This document shows, in pieces, positions 41,501 through 55,575 of a stretch of 64,000 nt of DNA. Both the position numbers and the translations under genes were made by a program. The first letter of the stretch is position 1. Each line of letters starts with the position of its first letter. The notes under the pieces are model-generated. The model was not told the origin of the DNA and did not search any database. It worked only from the letters and a program-made list of their open reading frames with translations. The stretch is from the NCBI GenBank assembly GCA_008694505.1, contig VZDJ01004378.1:7620334-7684333 (forward strand). Direction: 5' to 3'. The stretch comes from Cyanoderma ruficeps. Taxonomy: Eukaryota; Chordata; Aves; Passeriformes; Timaliidae.

Positions 41501-42689
41501 ATTTGATACAAATGTGAGTTTGCATTTACAAAGCAAAGTCAAGGGTGAAGAGTGGAAAGTTGAGAGGGTCTCAGGACTCATCCTCAGCCAGGACTGGACT
41601 ACAACCACAGTATGGCAGCATGCAATCACGTCACGTTTTCCTTTTTCCATTTTCTTTAGTCATATTCTTGTTTGGTTCTGAGCAAATAAATAAAACCTTA
41701 AAAGTACATCTGAAGAGAGTGGATCAGGAATGTGGAACTGATTGCTCTGTCCAACATTACTCCACCAAGTTTCACAAAGAAAAGGAGACAATGTGAATCA
41801 CATTCAGAAATTGTACAAGTGAACAAATTTCACAGCATTTCCCTGGTGGAGAAAAAAAAAAACAACATTCCAGTGCCTGGGGTCCTCCATTATGCATGAC
41901 AAAACTAAAAATGAGATAAAAAACCCTACTCCATCAGAAAACAGGGAAGTCCTGAGAGAATAAATGCTCACCCAGAAAAACAGATGTGAGGAAGAGAATG
42001 CTAGGATTTATACTTTTTTTTATTTTCCTGAACAAAATAAAATTGTCTGCAACAAAATGTAATTCAGCAGTTAAGCAACCATACTTGGTTTATATACAAG
42101 AGGGAACAAGTTTTGTCAGCAGAATGCAATTCAATATGGAACTCTGCATCAGGAATAAATTAATTAATACCTCATAAAATACCACACTGATAAAATTCTC
42201 CAAGAATAAAACTCTCATGTTTTTACTAAAATATTTAACATGACTATTCAATAGCAGAATATTCACAATCTAAAGCCCAACAACATCCTGATGTGAAATT
42301 TCACGACATGTTTTTTTCTAAATCAGCAGAAGCAGCTTTCATAATTTCCTGCACTTGTGTTGGTAAGTTTCTGAGCACTTCTCTGTCACTTAGATACAGT
42401 ATCTGTGAGGTATTTAGCTTTTCTTTTTTTTTTTTCCCCACAGATACTGTTTTGCTCCTAGTCTTAACATGTTTTTACAATTTAAACCATGTACGTATGA
42501 AAATCACATACCAATTTTGTAACATGTCTATAAAGAATTAATGTACCACAGTTACTGAACTCAGTCTTAGACCTTTTAAGCGTTTGTAGCCACCAAAGGC
42601 TTCTTTATCCTACAGTGGATTTTTTCTGTAAAGTCAGCAGCAAGAAGCCTGTAACCTGCAGCATGTGAATATGCACACACACAGCATTA

Positions 42690-42893
<204 letters not shown>

Positions 42894-43700
42894 CTTATTA
42901 CTAAGGTTGGGTAAAAGTCCAATTGAAAAAACAAAATCTCGTCCTATTTGATTTGTATTTGCTAGATTTCAGACTTCTGCTTTTTTGGCTTTTTTTTACT
43001 TGAAACATTAAAAAAAATATTCTGCAAGTACATATATAGGACTCTACTAGAATTTATGGATGTACATGAAATCCTGCAGGAAATAAAGTTAATTTGTTTG
43101 AAGTGCTTGAAGAGGAAAAATCATAAACTGCATCAATAGCCTCATTTCCACAAGGAACTTGTCTTTGAGTGTTCAACTAAAATGCCCACTCCCTTGCAAA
43201 TTATCATTCAATTTGCATTTTCGTATTACAATTTGAAGTAAAAGCAAGTAGACTTCAAGTGTTACCAGAAGCTGTAATTAAATTTGACAAATCAACATCA
43301 GATTATCTTGAAAGTGAATTAATAAGGATATTCATTGAAGATTAAAAACACTTTTTGTACTTACAATTCAAGGAGAAACCTCTCCTTTGACAAAAAAAAG
43401 AGTGCAGTTTTAATGCCAAATAAAAATGAGTGGTTTTAATTTGCATTCTTAGGAAAATCAGAGAACAAAGAAATTATTACTCAACCAACCAGATCAGGCT
43501 CAGGGATGACAGTATCCCAATCAAAATAGAAGATGTTTTCATTTATTTTACGTTTTCATTCCAACTCAGCCAAATACAGTTAAACATATGAAATGTAAAC
43601 AAACATTCCACTTACATGAAGAATGCTAATCTATATTATTTTTCCACATAAAATTATTTCTAAATGTCAAGTGTTATAAAGTGGTATTTATTTAGAAATA

Positions 43701-43731
43701 AAAAAAACCCCAAAAATAAACCGAAAAACCT
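43701..43731 (+). repeat. Short A/C tract
   Basis: AAAAAAAACCCCAAAAATAA followed by ACCGAAAAACC; another small member of the A/C-rich class. Confidence 0.65.
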
Positions 43732-44896
43732 GATTCAAAATATTTCCACTGAAACTACCTGGAGAACTCATTTTTTCCCCTTAGAAAAATCAGCTCAATA
43801 AACAGCAGTTTTAGCTTTACAATACATCACACTATTATTTCTGTTATTAAAACCTGCTGTAGATGGAATGTACTGCAATAAATGCCATTTGATCAATGTT
43901 CCCTAAAATAATAAAGATTCTCAACTGATAAAGAAAGGTACAATTTTGATTAGACTCAAATGAGCTGCTTTTTAAGATAGTTTCTAGTATCCATGACAAC
44001 AGTTGCTTTGACAAGATGCGCATATGGCATTACACTGCCAGCTGGTGTGAACAATGTTTGAACTACTGCATTGAGATGCTGAGCAAACAGAAAAAGTTGC
44101 CACGTCTTAACCCTCAGGGAAGGCAGTCATCCCCTGATCAATTATGAAAAGACAGAGAGAGGGCTGCTACAGTCTGGCTCCAAGCAAGTTTTCTGAGAAG
44201 GCAGGCAGACACAGAAAACCAAAGTAAACAAAGTGAATGCACTAGTACCATCTCCTAACAACATTGATTCGTCTCCCCATAGAAGGCCCTGGTACAAAGT
44301 TTGCAGAGCAGACTTTTAACATTTGGAGACATTCCCACAACAATCCCTGTATTGTTTCATCAAATTCTCAAGTAATTACAGGTCAGCTTTACAAAGAGTA
44401 TAGATTCCTCTGAACCTAAGCAATGAGATGCACAGAACTATCTTCTCTCTGCCAAAAATAAACAAAAGTTAACATATTTAAAAGTGCACTTGAAATATTT
44501 TGTTACCAAGGAACCGCTGGGTGCATGATCTCTACTGCACTCACAGTTCTTGAGCATATCCTAAGGGACAGTCCTTCTCTGCCTGAGATCAGAGCTAAAT
44601 GTATCTGTTGATTTCAGGGGTACCAGGATTTGGTCCCAACTTCTTGCAAAGCAAGATTAAAAGCAAAACCAGATTAAAAGCATGGACAGAAGATCTGTGG
44701 CAAATTTATATTCCTTATTATCTAGTGCTCTCCAAAAGGAAAACTTGAATGGAAGCAAGTGAACTACTGCACTCCTGAATTCGTGAGAGACTGTAGAGGA
44801 AACCACCCACACCACTTGGTGTGATACTGCCAGGAGAATGAGAGAAGAGATCCAGAGTAAGAGGAAATGGAAAAAAAATCCATAAAGACTATAATC

Positions 44897-44912
44897 TTTT
44901 TTTTTTTTTTTT
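44897..44912 (+). repeat. Run of 16 T
   Basis: Homopolymer T (A on the minus strand). The sequence on its left does not resemble a processed gene copy, so I treat it as a simple repeat. Confidence 0.85.
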
Positions 44913-47900
44913 GGAATTGCAGAAGTCCTAATCTCCCTCAAAAGCAAAGTCCTCACATCAATACAATAAAACAAGCAAGTAAGCATCTGGTAAAGCTGTA
45001 CATTTACAGTACTTGAAAATTAGAGAATTATAGGCTGCTGTAGCTTAGATTTAATCTAGACAGTATGATTTCAAATTGTGGCTAGCACACTCCCGTGGAA
45101 TGAGCCTAAGAAAGTATGACTTCCTACAGTTAACTTCAAAAAGAGTCACACTTCATGAAAAAGCAAGGCAGCACAACAGGATATGCTTGCATAAAAGGCT
45201 CTACTACTTAAACTATTTTGATTCATATGTGCTGCCTGGGATATCTCTAAAGGAGTAAAGGCTTATCTTTTAATACAGAATGTCTTATAAATGATGACTA
45301 CCTGAATACTTCAGTGATCTTATTGTGGCAGTTTAGATTATTGTAAACACAGGAGATAGAAGAAGAACAGAAAACAATTTCAAGAGATCAGAGATGATTT
45401 AAAACTCATAAGGAGAAATCACTGTCAGCCTTTGTTCTTAGAGCAGTCATCATATGGTATTTTTTTCTCCCAGTGTGCTGCTTAACTTTACATTTTGCTA
45501 CACGGTAAACAACCTCCCAGAAGCACTGTTAATTTCAAAGCATTATTACTGACATTATTCATAAGTGAAGATCATGACACTATAAAACATTAGTTCTAAA
45601 AATTCATTTGCTGCAATTAAATCTTTGCAAAACAAACTGACAACTTTAAAGTATCTTACAAAATTCGTAGTTTAACGTCTACACTTACATCTAAACACCC
45701 ACCTCATGTATCATTTATAAATTTCTCTGACAATAACTGCTGATCTAAAAACAGTGTAATGAAGACAAAATAACAGACACTTTTAAATCTGGCAGATCAA
45801 ATTTATGTTGAGTCCCACCTCAAGTTAAGTGCAGAAAGAACGGATTCCACGGCAGTCAAAATTGTATATAGTTTGCAATAACATTTGTTTCAGATTTAGT
45901 AGGAACCTTTCCTTAATTATCTAAATTAGTAAAACTATAAAAAAAATTCAATGTCAACAAAAGCAATAATAAGAACTGAGGATTAGAAATTATTTTAATT
46001 ACATAAATGAAAATCATTATAATGCTTTAAGTAATGGCTATATAGGAAGGAAAATTTGGGCATATGGTTTCCAGAACTCACTGTGTCTTCTAGTAAAATA
46101 TTTATTGGGAACACTACTTCTTAATATTTACTACGAAGACTTGGCAGAGCTAAAACATAAGCAGAACAGAAATGAAAATAATTGCATATAACTCACACTA
46201 TGAAAGTTGATAAATTGTGGTAGATTTTGCCATTTGTTGGCAATATTACTAGGAAATATAACTTTATTTTTTTTTCCTTCTATTTGATGTAAGCATGATT
46301 CAAAATTATTTTTAAAGTTTTACCATTTTAATAAAGGGAAAGCTGCCACCTAAAGACGGTAAACTTACTACTTTGGTTTTTAGAAATTAAATATATGTGT
46401 ATTTTTAGGAAACAGATGTCACTCATACCCTTCCTTTAAAACCAGGAATGTTTAACCTATCAGCCTGTTGCATTTGAGACGTTAAAATGAAAAACGACAT
46501 CTATGCCCATTAATATCGTCAATGTATAAACAGCACAGCGTGACACATTCTTGAGAGCTGAAGGCTACAAAATCTCTCTGAAACATAAATAACAAAGCAC
46601 TCAGAAGGATATTTGATGTTGATATTCATCTCTGAGAAAAACACTGCTGCCTGGGCTTCTTATGAAAATAGATGCAGCCCAAATGGATCTCCTGTAATTG
46701 GTTTCAGATAGCGAGGTCAAAAGAAATATGATACAAGAAACTATTATGTGGAACAGGCGAAACAAGAATGTTTATACAGGCACTCCCTATTTATACTGAC
46801 AAGAGGTGTATACTCTGTAGGTAACCAAAACCAAAACACTTGCCAGTAGTCAACCAGATTCTTTTCTAATTCTGAATCCCTACTTTATTTTTTCAAATGA
46901 CTGCATACCCTAACATTCCTGCTGAACACAAAATAAGTTTCTGAACACATAAGTTTCCAAATGGCTGAATATGTCAAACGAGAGTCATTTCTCTGGTAGC
47001 ACTATGCAACCGAAACGTATCAACATGCTAAGCTGGATTTAAGGCCAAAGACGGCTCTGCACTGGTTGAATAACAAGTTAACCAAATGATTACATAGCTA
47101 CATTTATTATAAAAAAAACACCTCAGGAGAACCTCTGACCCTTTATAACCTGCTTGGGGCCTATTCTCTAGCTGGCTCCCAACAAGAATCCCAGAATTAC
47201 CCATAGTCCCAAGTACCCAATTGTACAAAACCCTCAAAAGATAGTGACTGAAAGACAACATTGTTCAGCTCTTCCTAGTAGCACTCAAATGATATTCTTT
47301 TTCTCTCACTAATTGTGTTTGCCCAGAAAGTTTTGTAATGAATATCCGTCAGTCAGCACAGCAGCTTATAGAGTAGCAAAGCAGTTAGCACTATTCAAAG
47401 ATGATCCAGCAGCAGTTTGTCCAGAAGCCAGGATAGAGAAGGCAAACTCCCATTTTCCCCACTGAACAACACTCTTTTTTCTCTAAGTCACACAAAGAAA
47501 ATTGAGGACAAATGTGCCACACCAGACAGCCCAGCTGTATGTAACAGAAATCCAAGCCACAACCTGTCTGATTTCACCAACACGAGATAGACTGAACAAT
47601 TTTTACAGTGCTTGCCTGTAGATGCAGACCAGATAGCTAAGGTTGTTGGCACATATCTCAAGGAATATATTATCTAAAAAAACTAGATGTTCCCTAGGAA
47701 GGATTTCACACAACTAACTTAACATCAGACTATGTTACTCAAATTTAAAAATAAGGATTTTCTGTCATTTGAATCTAGATTAGGGTGCCTTGCCTAGTAG
47801 TAGAACATAAACCTGGAAGAGATCACGATATTTGAAACTATATTATGCTGCAGAAGAACAGGCAATAGTCTTCGACAGTGTATTACAATCCCAAGTACTC

Positions 47901-48297
47901 CTACCAGCAGGCTGCTAAACAGGAGGACAAGTGTTAGTGCCCTCCAAATGCAGCAGTAAACCCAACCCTACAGGGTGGGATTAAGTGAACATTGAATATG
48001 TTTGAAAACATTTACCACATTAACACTACAGAAATTTGTGCAAATGATTGTCTGGCTCTTGGATCCCCAGGCTGCCCGGCTTTTCCAAGGCTGGGAAAAT
48101 TCTCCATTTGTTCAGGACAGCAACTCTTCATGTCTGAGGAATTTCAAAAATAAAACAGCAGAGCACAAGGGTTGAGGGCAAGGAGGGAAAGATGTTCTGG
48201 ATCACAGTTTCACTTACATTCCTCAAGCGCTTCAGCTCAGAAAATATACGACTATCTCTGGATAAGGCTCTCATTTCCTTGGAGTAAAAGCACTTTG

Positions 48298-48323
48298 TGG
48301 TTGGTTGGTTGGTTGGCTGGTTG
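48298..48323 (+). repeat. (TTGG)n short tandem repeat
   Basis: TGGTTGGTTGGTTGG, one variant unit (CTGG), then TTG. Six units or so of TTGG. Confidence 0.9.
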
Positions 48324-48756
48324 ATCTGTTAGTGGCAGGGGTAATGGTGTATGTGTGAGTTTTGTTTTCTTAGGCTGATACTGCCAGTTTCAGTATACTG
48401 AGGCTCTGATTTTAATTCAGATTTGTGGTCTTCCCTGCAACACAAACGCCACTAGAAGAAATGATCCTCAATCTACCTGAGCTTCTGTTCTATCCTGATG
48501 TTATCCAGGATTAATTTTCAGTTGAAGAGAAAAAGTAACAGTAATAAAGTGATAAATGCAACATGAAGTCTTATAATGCCGTTTAATAAAAGGAAATTAA
48601 TCACATAATTGTCATAAACCTATTTTCAAACAGCAATCTATCAGAGAGAAATTATGCATCTGTAGTTATTGACCTTTCATTTCACCATGACTGATTTGTA
48701 ATTAGACTAGTTTTGTGAAAAATAATAGTTAATTATCAGATTTTTTTCACTCTAAT

Positions 48757-48857
48757 TGTTTTGGTATTTGTTGTTGTTGTTTGGGTTTTTCTTTGTTTTG
48801 TTGGTTTTGTTGTTGTTGTGGTTTTTGTCTTGTTTTTTGTTTTTTGTTTTTTGTTTA
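48757..48857 (+). repeat. T/G-rich tract with (TTG)n and (TTTTTTG)n parts
   Basis: TTGTTGTTGTTG at the left, then GGTTTTTC, a second TTG run (TTGTTGTTGTTGTGG) and three TTTTTTG units at the right. About 100 bp of T and G with two Cs. Confidence 0.9.
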
Positions 48858-50051
48858 GTGTCTTCATTTTTTTCCTGTGCGAAGGATGCAAAATAAATAC
48901 AGGACACTAGTAATTAGCAGTTTACATATTTCATTTTATGAAGCCAATTTAGCTTCTCTCCCTTTAACCCAATTTAATAGATTCTAAATACTTTTGCAAA
49001 AACAACTTTTTAATTTTTCCTGCCCATTATTTGACTGACCAAGAACTAGAAACAAAACACCCATAACAGTTACATGACTCGATTCCTGGCGGCATTAGCA
49101 GGAATGTCTTTCCCTGTAGACACAGTCTGCATTGGTCATTAGGGCTCCATGTCAGACCATGCATAACATAGTGCCTGACAGCAAATCCAAATGCCTTCTC
49201 CAAAGCTCAAACCAGCTGAAGAATGCAAAATGTCAAGGGTTAGGAGAGATGGGGGCTCACAACACCAAAGTTGTGCTTGAACCTGACAATCTCCTTTCTT
49301 TCATCCCACATGCCTGAACTTACCTTTGCCTTTGTACACACAGAAGCAAGCAATCTACTCTACTTCTTTCCTACTCCTTACATTACACAGTGACTAATTG
49401 AATTTATGAAATTTTTAAAAAAAAAGCACACACAAAAAGCCATCAATCCAAGCTCACAAATATTCTGACACTGCAATATTCTTCCATGGGGTGTGATTTT
49501 TAAAAGATTGGGACATATAATAGCAAAACAGGAGAGCTAATCTCTTAGTTCTACATGAAAAGAATGTGATAACAGTGGCATGTACCAGATTTCCACATGA
49601 AAACTGGTATGATGTATTTCCAATGAAAGTCTGCTAACTGATATATAAAAGCTATTTAAGTGTGCAGGCAAACAACAATCAATACAGCTATCCCATGTGT
49701 GAAGCCAGAAATAAAAAAAAAATCCTTAAAATTAGGATGATTTTATATAATATTATGCATTTATGGTAGAAAGTATACATAGGATTTGAAAGGAGTTGGT
49801 TAAAAAAAGACCTTCCTTTCAAGTCTGTCTATTGCAGACATTCCCTCATTGGCTGTGAAATCTACTGTCAATTAAAGCAGTCAGAAACAAAGTAGTGTTG
49901 ACTTAGGTGGAATAATAGATGATTTGATAATTTATAAATAAGAGAGGAACTGATGCAAGTTAAATCAAGGGTGGTCCCACGTGTATTAAGATCAAAATTT
50001 GGAGCAACTTTGGGAGTGGAAAGAAACAGAGTATCAAAGGAAGCATTGTAA

Positions 50052-50073
50052 CTGTTAGAAGGCTGTTAGAAGG
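50052..50073 (+). repeat. Perfect 11-bp tandem duplication
   Basis: CTGTTAGAAGG occurs twice head to tail; followed by CAACAG. Confidence 0.93.
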
Positions 50074-52703
50074 CAACAGTTTTAACTGATAGAAATCTGA
50101 AAGGAAATTTTAAAATTAAAGCCATGAATTAATCCCTGTCACATCATTAATCAAATTATTAACAAAAAATCATCAGCAAGATATAAACTAAACCAAAAAG
50201 TGGGGCAGATACAAACCAGAAGGAAGTATGCACTCAAACCTCTTCTTCTGGCCAACAGCAAGATTCCCAGAATAGAATCTCAAGTTTGAGAGCACAGATC
50301 TGAGGACTGATTAGTTTTGTTAAGCAATACAGAGAGGTAAAATCACATTCAAAGAACAAATGCCAAAACAATTTTACCCTCAAATAGCCCTGACCATTTA
50401 GAAGTCAGAATGAACTACGTGTATCTTTACAACTTATTTTCAATTAAATTACATTCTGTACTCACTGGTAAAGGAGTGCTGACATGAAGTATCAGAAGCA
50501 CAGACTCCTCATCTGGATACCCTCCTTGCAAGCTAGTAACCAAAACTACCCATCAAAGAAAATGGATCTACATGGTACAAAAATCAAATAAAATTACAGT
50601 AATTATACTAATCAAACTCTCTCAGCCAATCCAAGTGTGAGAAATTACACATCCATTGAAGAGCCACTGATTGAAAGGGCTCCAAATATTTGAATGATAA
50701 CAATTTGATTTACCACTGCCCTTACAAATCCATATCCAGAGGAATGAGTGAGACTGTAACCATGAAAGGAAATATTATCAAGATGATCATATCAGGCTTT
50801 TAATGTATGGGAGAAAGGCACAAAAGCCATTATTGAAATATCCAGTTGATTATCGGTGGAGAAGATAAAGGTCATGACTGGGTTTCACATTTGATATTAT
50901 AAATTTAAAGAGTGTTTTAAATAGTTTTAATAGTTCTAATTATTGACTTTTAGTTCTTATGAGAGCATCATTTAAAGAAATCCTAAATTTAATACATATA
51001 GCTGTGATGAAAATCATGCATTGAAGACATAAAAAATCCTGTCATATTATTATGATAAAAGCAACTGGGACATAAAAACAGAAGGTTCATGTAAAAAATG
51101 GGTATTTTCTCTACTTTCCTCAACCTTCTAAAGACTCAGTTAGTGAAATGTACACAGGTTGAGAGACAGTGGTTCAAAGTGGACCATTTTACCAGTAACC
51201 AAATAAGAATGGTAGTAATGATGTGAATGAGAAAATCCACCATATGGGATACAAGAAGTCTGATCATAAAAACAGGAAAAAAACCCCAACCCTAAAGCAG
51301 TAACAGTAATCAGCAACTTTGTGCACAGAACAAATTAATTGTATTCCATGGGAAGGACAAGCAAAAGCAGCCTTAAGCTGAATCCATGGAGATTTAATTA
51401 AATTTAAGAAGAAACTTTCCAATGGTAAAGTAGTGAAGGAGTACAATAAATTGTGTATATGCTGCAAAATCATTATTGCTGAACCTGTTCAAGAAGCATC
51501 TTAAGGTAAGAGCACTGATTCTGCTCTGGGACAGAGAAGATCTTTGGAAGTGTCTCACAGCCCGGTTTTATTTGATTGTGTGGCTCCTGTGAAAGCATGC
51601 CAAGTTCGGATTACTGTGATGTCTAACACCTTGCTACATTTCAAATAACACCATGTTCTCATAAACTGAGTATCATGAAGCTCCAGCATGGTTTGTTTCC
51701 ATGGTGAGCTAACAGCAGAGGATCAGCAAGAGCTGCACAGAGTTGCTCTTTGGAAATTTCTGACCTTACATGACCACTTTTGTGTTTATGAGACTATCCT
51801 TGAAATTTTGGACTGAACAGAGAAATAGTGTACACAGAACAGGAGATGGCTTAGAAATAAATACTCTGTGCCCTAACTGCAGTCAGAGACCCTGATTAGG
51901 ATTCTTGTGTCCTCACCTCCAAGTATGGGCACAACAATAGCAGAAAACAAGACTTTCTTGTTATTGCATTTCTTCCTAGAAACAACAGAGATGTGGCTGA
52001 AATGGAGAACTAAGAAGAGGAGAGAAAGATGAGGCAAGAATGAGGGTCCAAAGCACCACTAGATCAACTTAAGTAAGACATCTCCACAATTAAAAAAACA
52101 AGCAAAAAAAGCTTGACCCATTTTTGGTCATGTTTTGATGAACTAATTTGATCCAAAGTCACCATGTAATCTCAGCTACATTAAAAATCAATCTATATTG
52201 CTACAGCTAAATCAGCTGAACTGAAATCCTACTGGGCATATTTTTTATTTTTTCTTATGGATATTTTTGTGATGTTTTCTAAAACTTCAGTAAACATAAA
52301 CTAAATTAACAAGTACATATTCAATAAAAGAATGATTAGGGAAAAAAATAAACATGATCTTAAACAGGCAATAGGACAATAGCCATTTTATTTGCAATCT
52401 GTCAAGGCTTTTGAGAAACCATATTTTGAAGACAGAAGTGGACTTTGGTCAGCAGTTAAAAAAACAAACAAACCAGTAAAAACTTGTCTTGAGATGAGAT
52501 AAAGACGTAATTTTTGCAAATAGCAGCCCATTTCTAGACACTAAACTTATCAGTGGTGTCATTGGGGAACAGTTCTGAATGTTCTGAAAACCAAAATTCT
52601 AATCTAAACTCCTTGGAATAATTCTGAGCACTAAAATCTGGTACTAAGTAGGGACAGTGCGACTCCAGAGGAACCTCTGTTCCATGATCATACATCGGTT
52701 CAT

Positions 52704-52748
52704 ATGTTTATATAAACATGTGATTTATATGTTTATATAAAACATATA
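52704..52748. repeat. AT-rich palindromes around TATGTTTATATAAACATG
   Basis: Bases 52704-52719 (ATGTTTATATAAACAT) are a perfect palindrome; right beside it TATATGTTTATATAAAACAT is a near copy followed by ATA that can fold on itself with one bulge. Cruciform-prone AT-rich sequence. Confidence 0.8.
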
Positions 52749-55460
52749 AGTGCTATCTGCACTTGCAGTCTACCCTGACCTGCTTGAATTATTACAATTT
52801 CAGCTTTTCTCTTGGACTGCTTATCTACTTTTTAACTTTTGGTGCATTTCGTGATGATCTAGCAGGCACAATCCAACACACAGACGTCTGTCTCTGAAGA
52901 ATACCAATCTTCAGGTTCTTGCTGTAGTTGGCAAATGAATTGCATGTTTTGAAGGCTAGCCTTAACAGTCCTTGTATATAGTGCTACCAAGAAAGCATTC
53001 TCCACTTCGGGGACTTTTAAGAGTGAAGATTATAAAAAGAGTGAAATGACAAAGAACTTTAATTTTAAGCTAAAATGCAAGTATGGAGAGACAGGCAAAT
53101 GTCCTCGGGCTCCTCATCCCAATTTCAGCCCTTGTGAGGACATCTAGTAGGAAGTATATTCTTTATGATTAGAAACTTGCAGGGATGAAAAAGAAAATAC
53201 CTGAAGCTATTCAAATTGTTTTGCAGAAAAGGAATAAAGGTATTTTGCAATTCCCAGGGCATTTAGGTGCTGGAGAACTGATAGCAACTATGCAAGGAAT
53301 TCCCAAGTAATATGCATGAGCAACTCAACAGGTTAGGCATTTGAATTAAAAGGTAGATGTTTCTATCCTACTTTATCAAGCTCACCCAGGAAAAAATTAT
53401 CCTTTTTATACTGCCTTGGCTTCTACAGCAGTCTTCCTAAACAGCAAGCTAATCAAGGAATTATAATCATAAATATGCTCAGGGGCATTATCACCTTTAA
53501 ATGCATTTGTAAAAGCAGACACACCCAGTTATGTTGGTGCCAAACATATGTAATACTTCACATCAGTTGAAGTCTCTTCTGGCATCAGACTGTAAAAATT
53601 TCCTCTGAACCATGCAGCATATATTACATAATCACTACCACTAACATGCACATAAGAAAAAAGCACTGGCAATCTAGCGCATGATCAAAATATACTGGAA
53701 ATTAAGTTTAGAGATAAATTTTACTCCATATATTGCTTCAATTATTCTTGCTTTACAGAAATCAAAACTTAATAATCAGCTTTTAATTTTTCAGTCCTCT
53801 GTCATTTCATCAACTTACTATGGTCTAAGCTCAGTCACTAGTCTTCTCTTCTAAAGACAGTCCTCTTTACACATGCACAGAATTCAGATTTCATGTCCTA
53901 GAAGTATTTTCCAGATTCTCCTTTCTACAATACTTTCTTTCTCCTTCTTGGTACATTTTAAACCTCAGCAAACTGTAACTATATTGCCTTTTAATTTAAT
54001 TTACTAGGCAGGATGCAGTGCATCTTCTCTGTGAACATTTATCTCTCTTACTAGATCATCACTTCTTCATACCATGAGTTTTAAGTATCACACAAAACAT
54101 GGATCTATTCCTGACTAGATATCTCAATACTAGTACAGTGTTACAAAATACAGTAAATTTTCATTTAGCTGTTATTTTGAAATTGTATGTCATGTATTAG
54201 AGATTTTTTTTATTTATTTTGTAGGATAAAATGTAGATAATTTAATCTCTGAGATTTGGGAAAAAAATACATGACAGACATCATAGTAGTATGGTATTTT
54301 TAGTCAGAAGGCTTTGTCTTTTATGAGAAAGTCTTCTGGATAATGCTTATTCATCTACTGCAATTCCCAGGGTTCTTCCTGTGCCATAGGACAGTGGACT
54401 GAAGAATAAAAACAGGAGAGAAACTATTTTATGTGAGGACTTCAGGATGGCTTTGAAATACCTTCTGGAGCACAGCTTATGGCATAAGGTTTATGCTGCT
54501 ACCTGAAGAAAGAGCTGTGGCCAGCAGGTGAAACAATCTTTGATTTTAAATGAATGTCAGAGGTTCTCACCCTTTTCTCCAGCAATCCCAAGGTTCATTA
54601 ATAACACTAAGACATGAACCCCGCAAGCATTTTCATGTACAGAGTTACAAAAAATAAAGTGAAAAAGGTATGATGACAATACCACTTTTACCAACTCTCT
54701 CAGGCTTCACCCACACTGAAAACTGGAGAGTGCATGAGAATGTGATTTTCCACACCAGCAAGCTGTGAGTACAGCTCTGGGCATGCATTTTTTACGTGTG
54801 CTGACCCACACCCTCCCAAGCTATGCCCTGGCACAGTTCTGCACTCAGACCTTTCCAAGGACCAATCTGACTATGGAATTGGGTGCAGCTATCCCAGTTT
54901 GAGGGACTAAAATGCTTATTAGCTCACGTGTGTCTCACGCTGTGTCAACTGCTCAGTTTAGTATCCAGGAACCATATGTTTAATTTACTACTGAAGATCA
55001 TGGCTATGTGCTCAAAACAGGTGAGCCACATGTTTTTTTTGAGCCTCTCTTGGCAGAAGCAGCCCAGGCTGTGATTTCGGGATGGCTTGTGAGAGTGTCA
55101 AAGAACTTTAATTTCATATCTGAACAGGTAGGAAAAATGAATTGTTGTCAGAAACAGACATTCTAGGGTTGGGGAATCAAGACTCCTTTCATTCTGAACT
55201 GCTGCATCCTGAACCTCTCATGGTGCTGATGAGTTTTACGTACCAGTTTTATATGGACACTTTATGCATTTGGGATGAGCTTTACTCATGAAAGTCAAAA
55301 TTTTGACACAGTCACTGTTTTATGAAAAACCTTCATTTCTTTCATCAAAGAAGCAGTGGTAAACCCCCAAAGCATCCAAAGCATGTGCTTCCAGAGTTAC
55401 CATCAATCAAATCCACAAAAACTGTACCATATAATCATTTCTGTAAATACTAATTTGGTT

Positions 55461-55575
55461 GATAGTATTTATTATCCTCATGTTTAGGCACCTAAGACTG
55501 AGTATTCAGAGTTATGTAATTTGACAAAGGCTCTAAAAAAAGGAATTTCCAGAGCTCAGGTTTGTCACCAACTTC
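55461..55575 (+). mobile_element. Possible second L2/MIR-like 3' fragment
   Basis: TTATTATCCTCATGTTTAGG is followed by CACCTAAGACTGAGTATTCA, then GAGTTATGTAATTTGACAAA and GGCTC. This can be aligned with the L2/MIR tail (ATTATCCTCATTTTACAG, AACTGAGGCACAGAG, TTAAGTGACTTGCCCAAGGTC). The CAGAGCTCAGGTTTGTC that follows fits the usual GAGCTGGGATTTGAACCCAGGTCT part loosely. Divergence is high, so the call is tentative. Confidence 0.4.

Noticed and set aside
42444..42492. Plus-strand exon after the strong CCCCACAG acceptor, ending at GTACGT.
   Set aside because: The donor is weak and the first frame stops at once; only the intron-like interval before it is kept, as a low-interest finding.
44640..44912. 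Run of T as a possible tail of a processed gene copy on the minus strand.
   Set aside because: Sequence next to the run shows no gene-like frame and no flanking target duplication.
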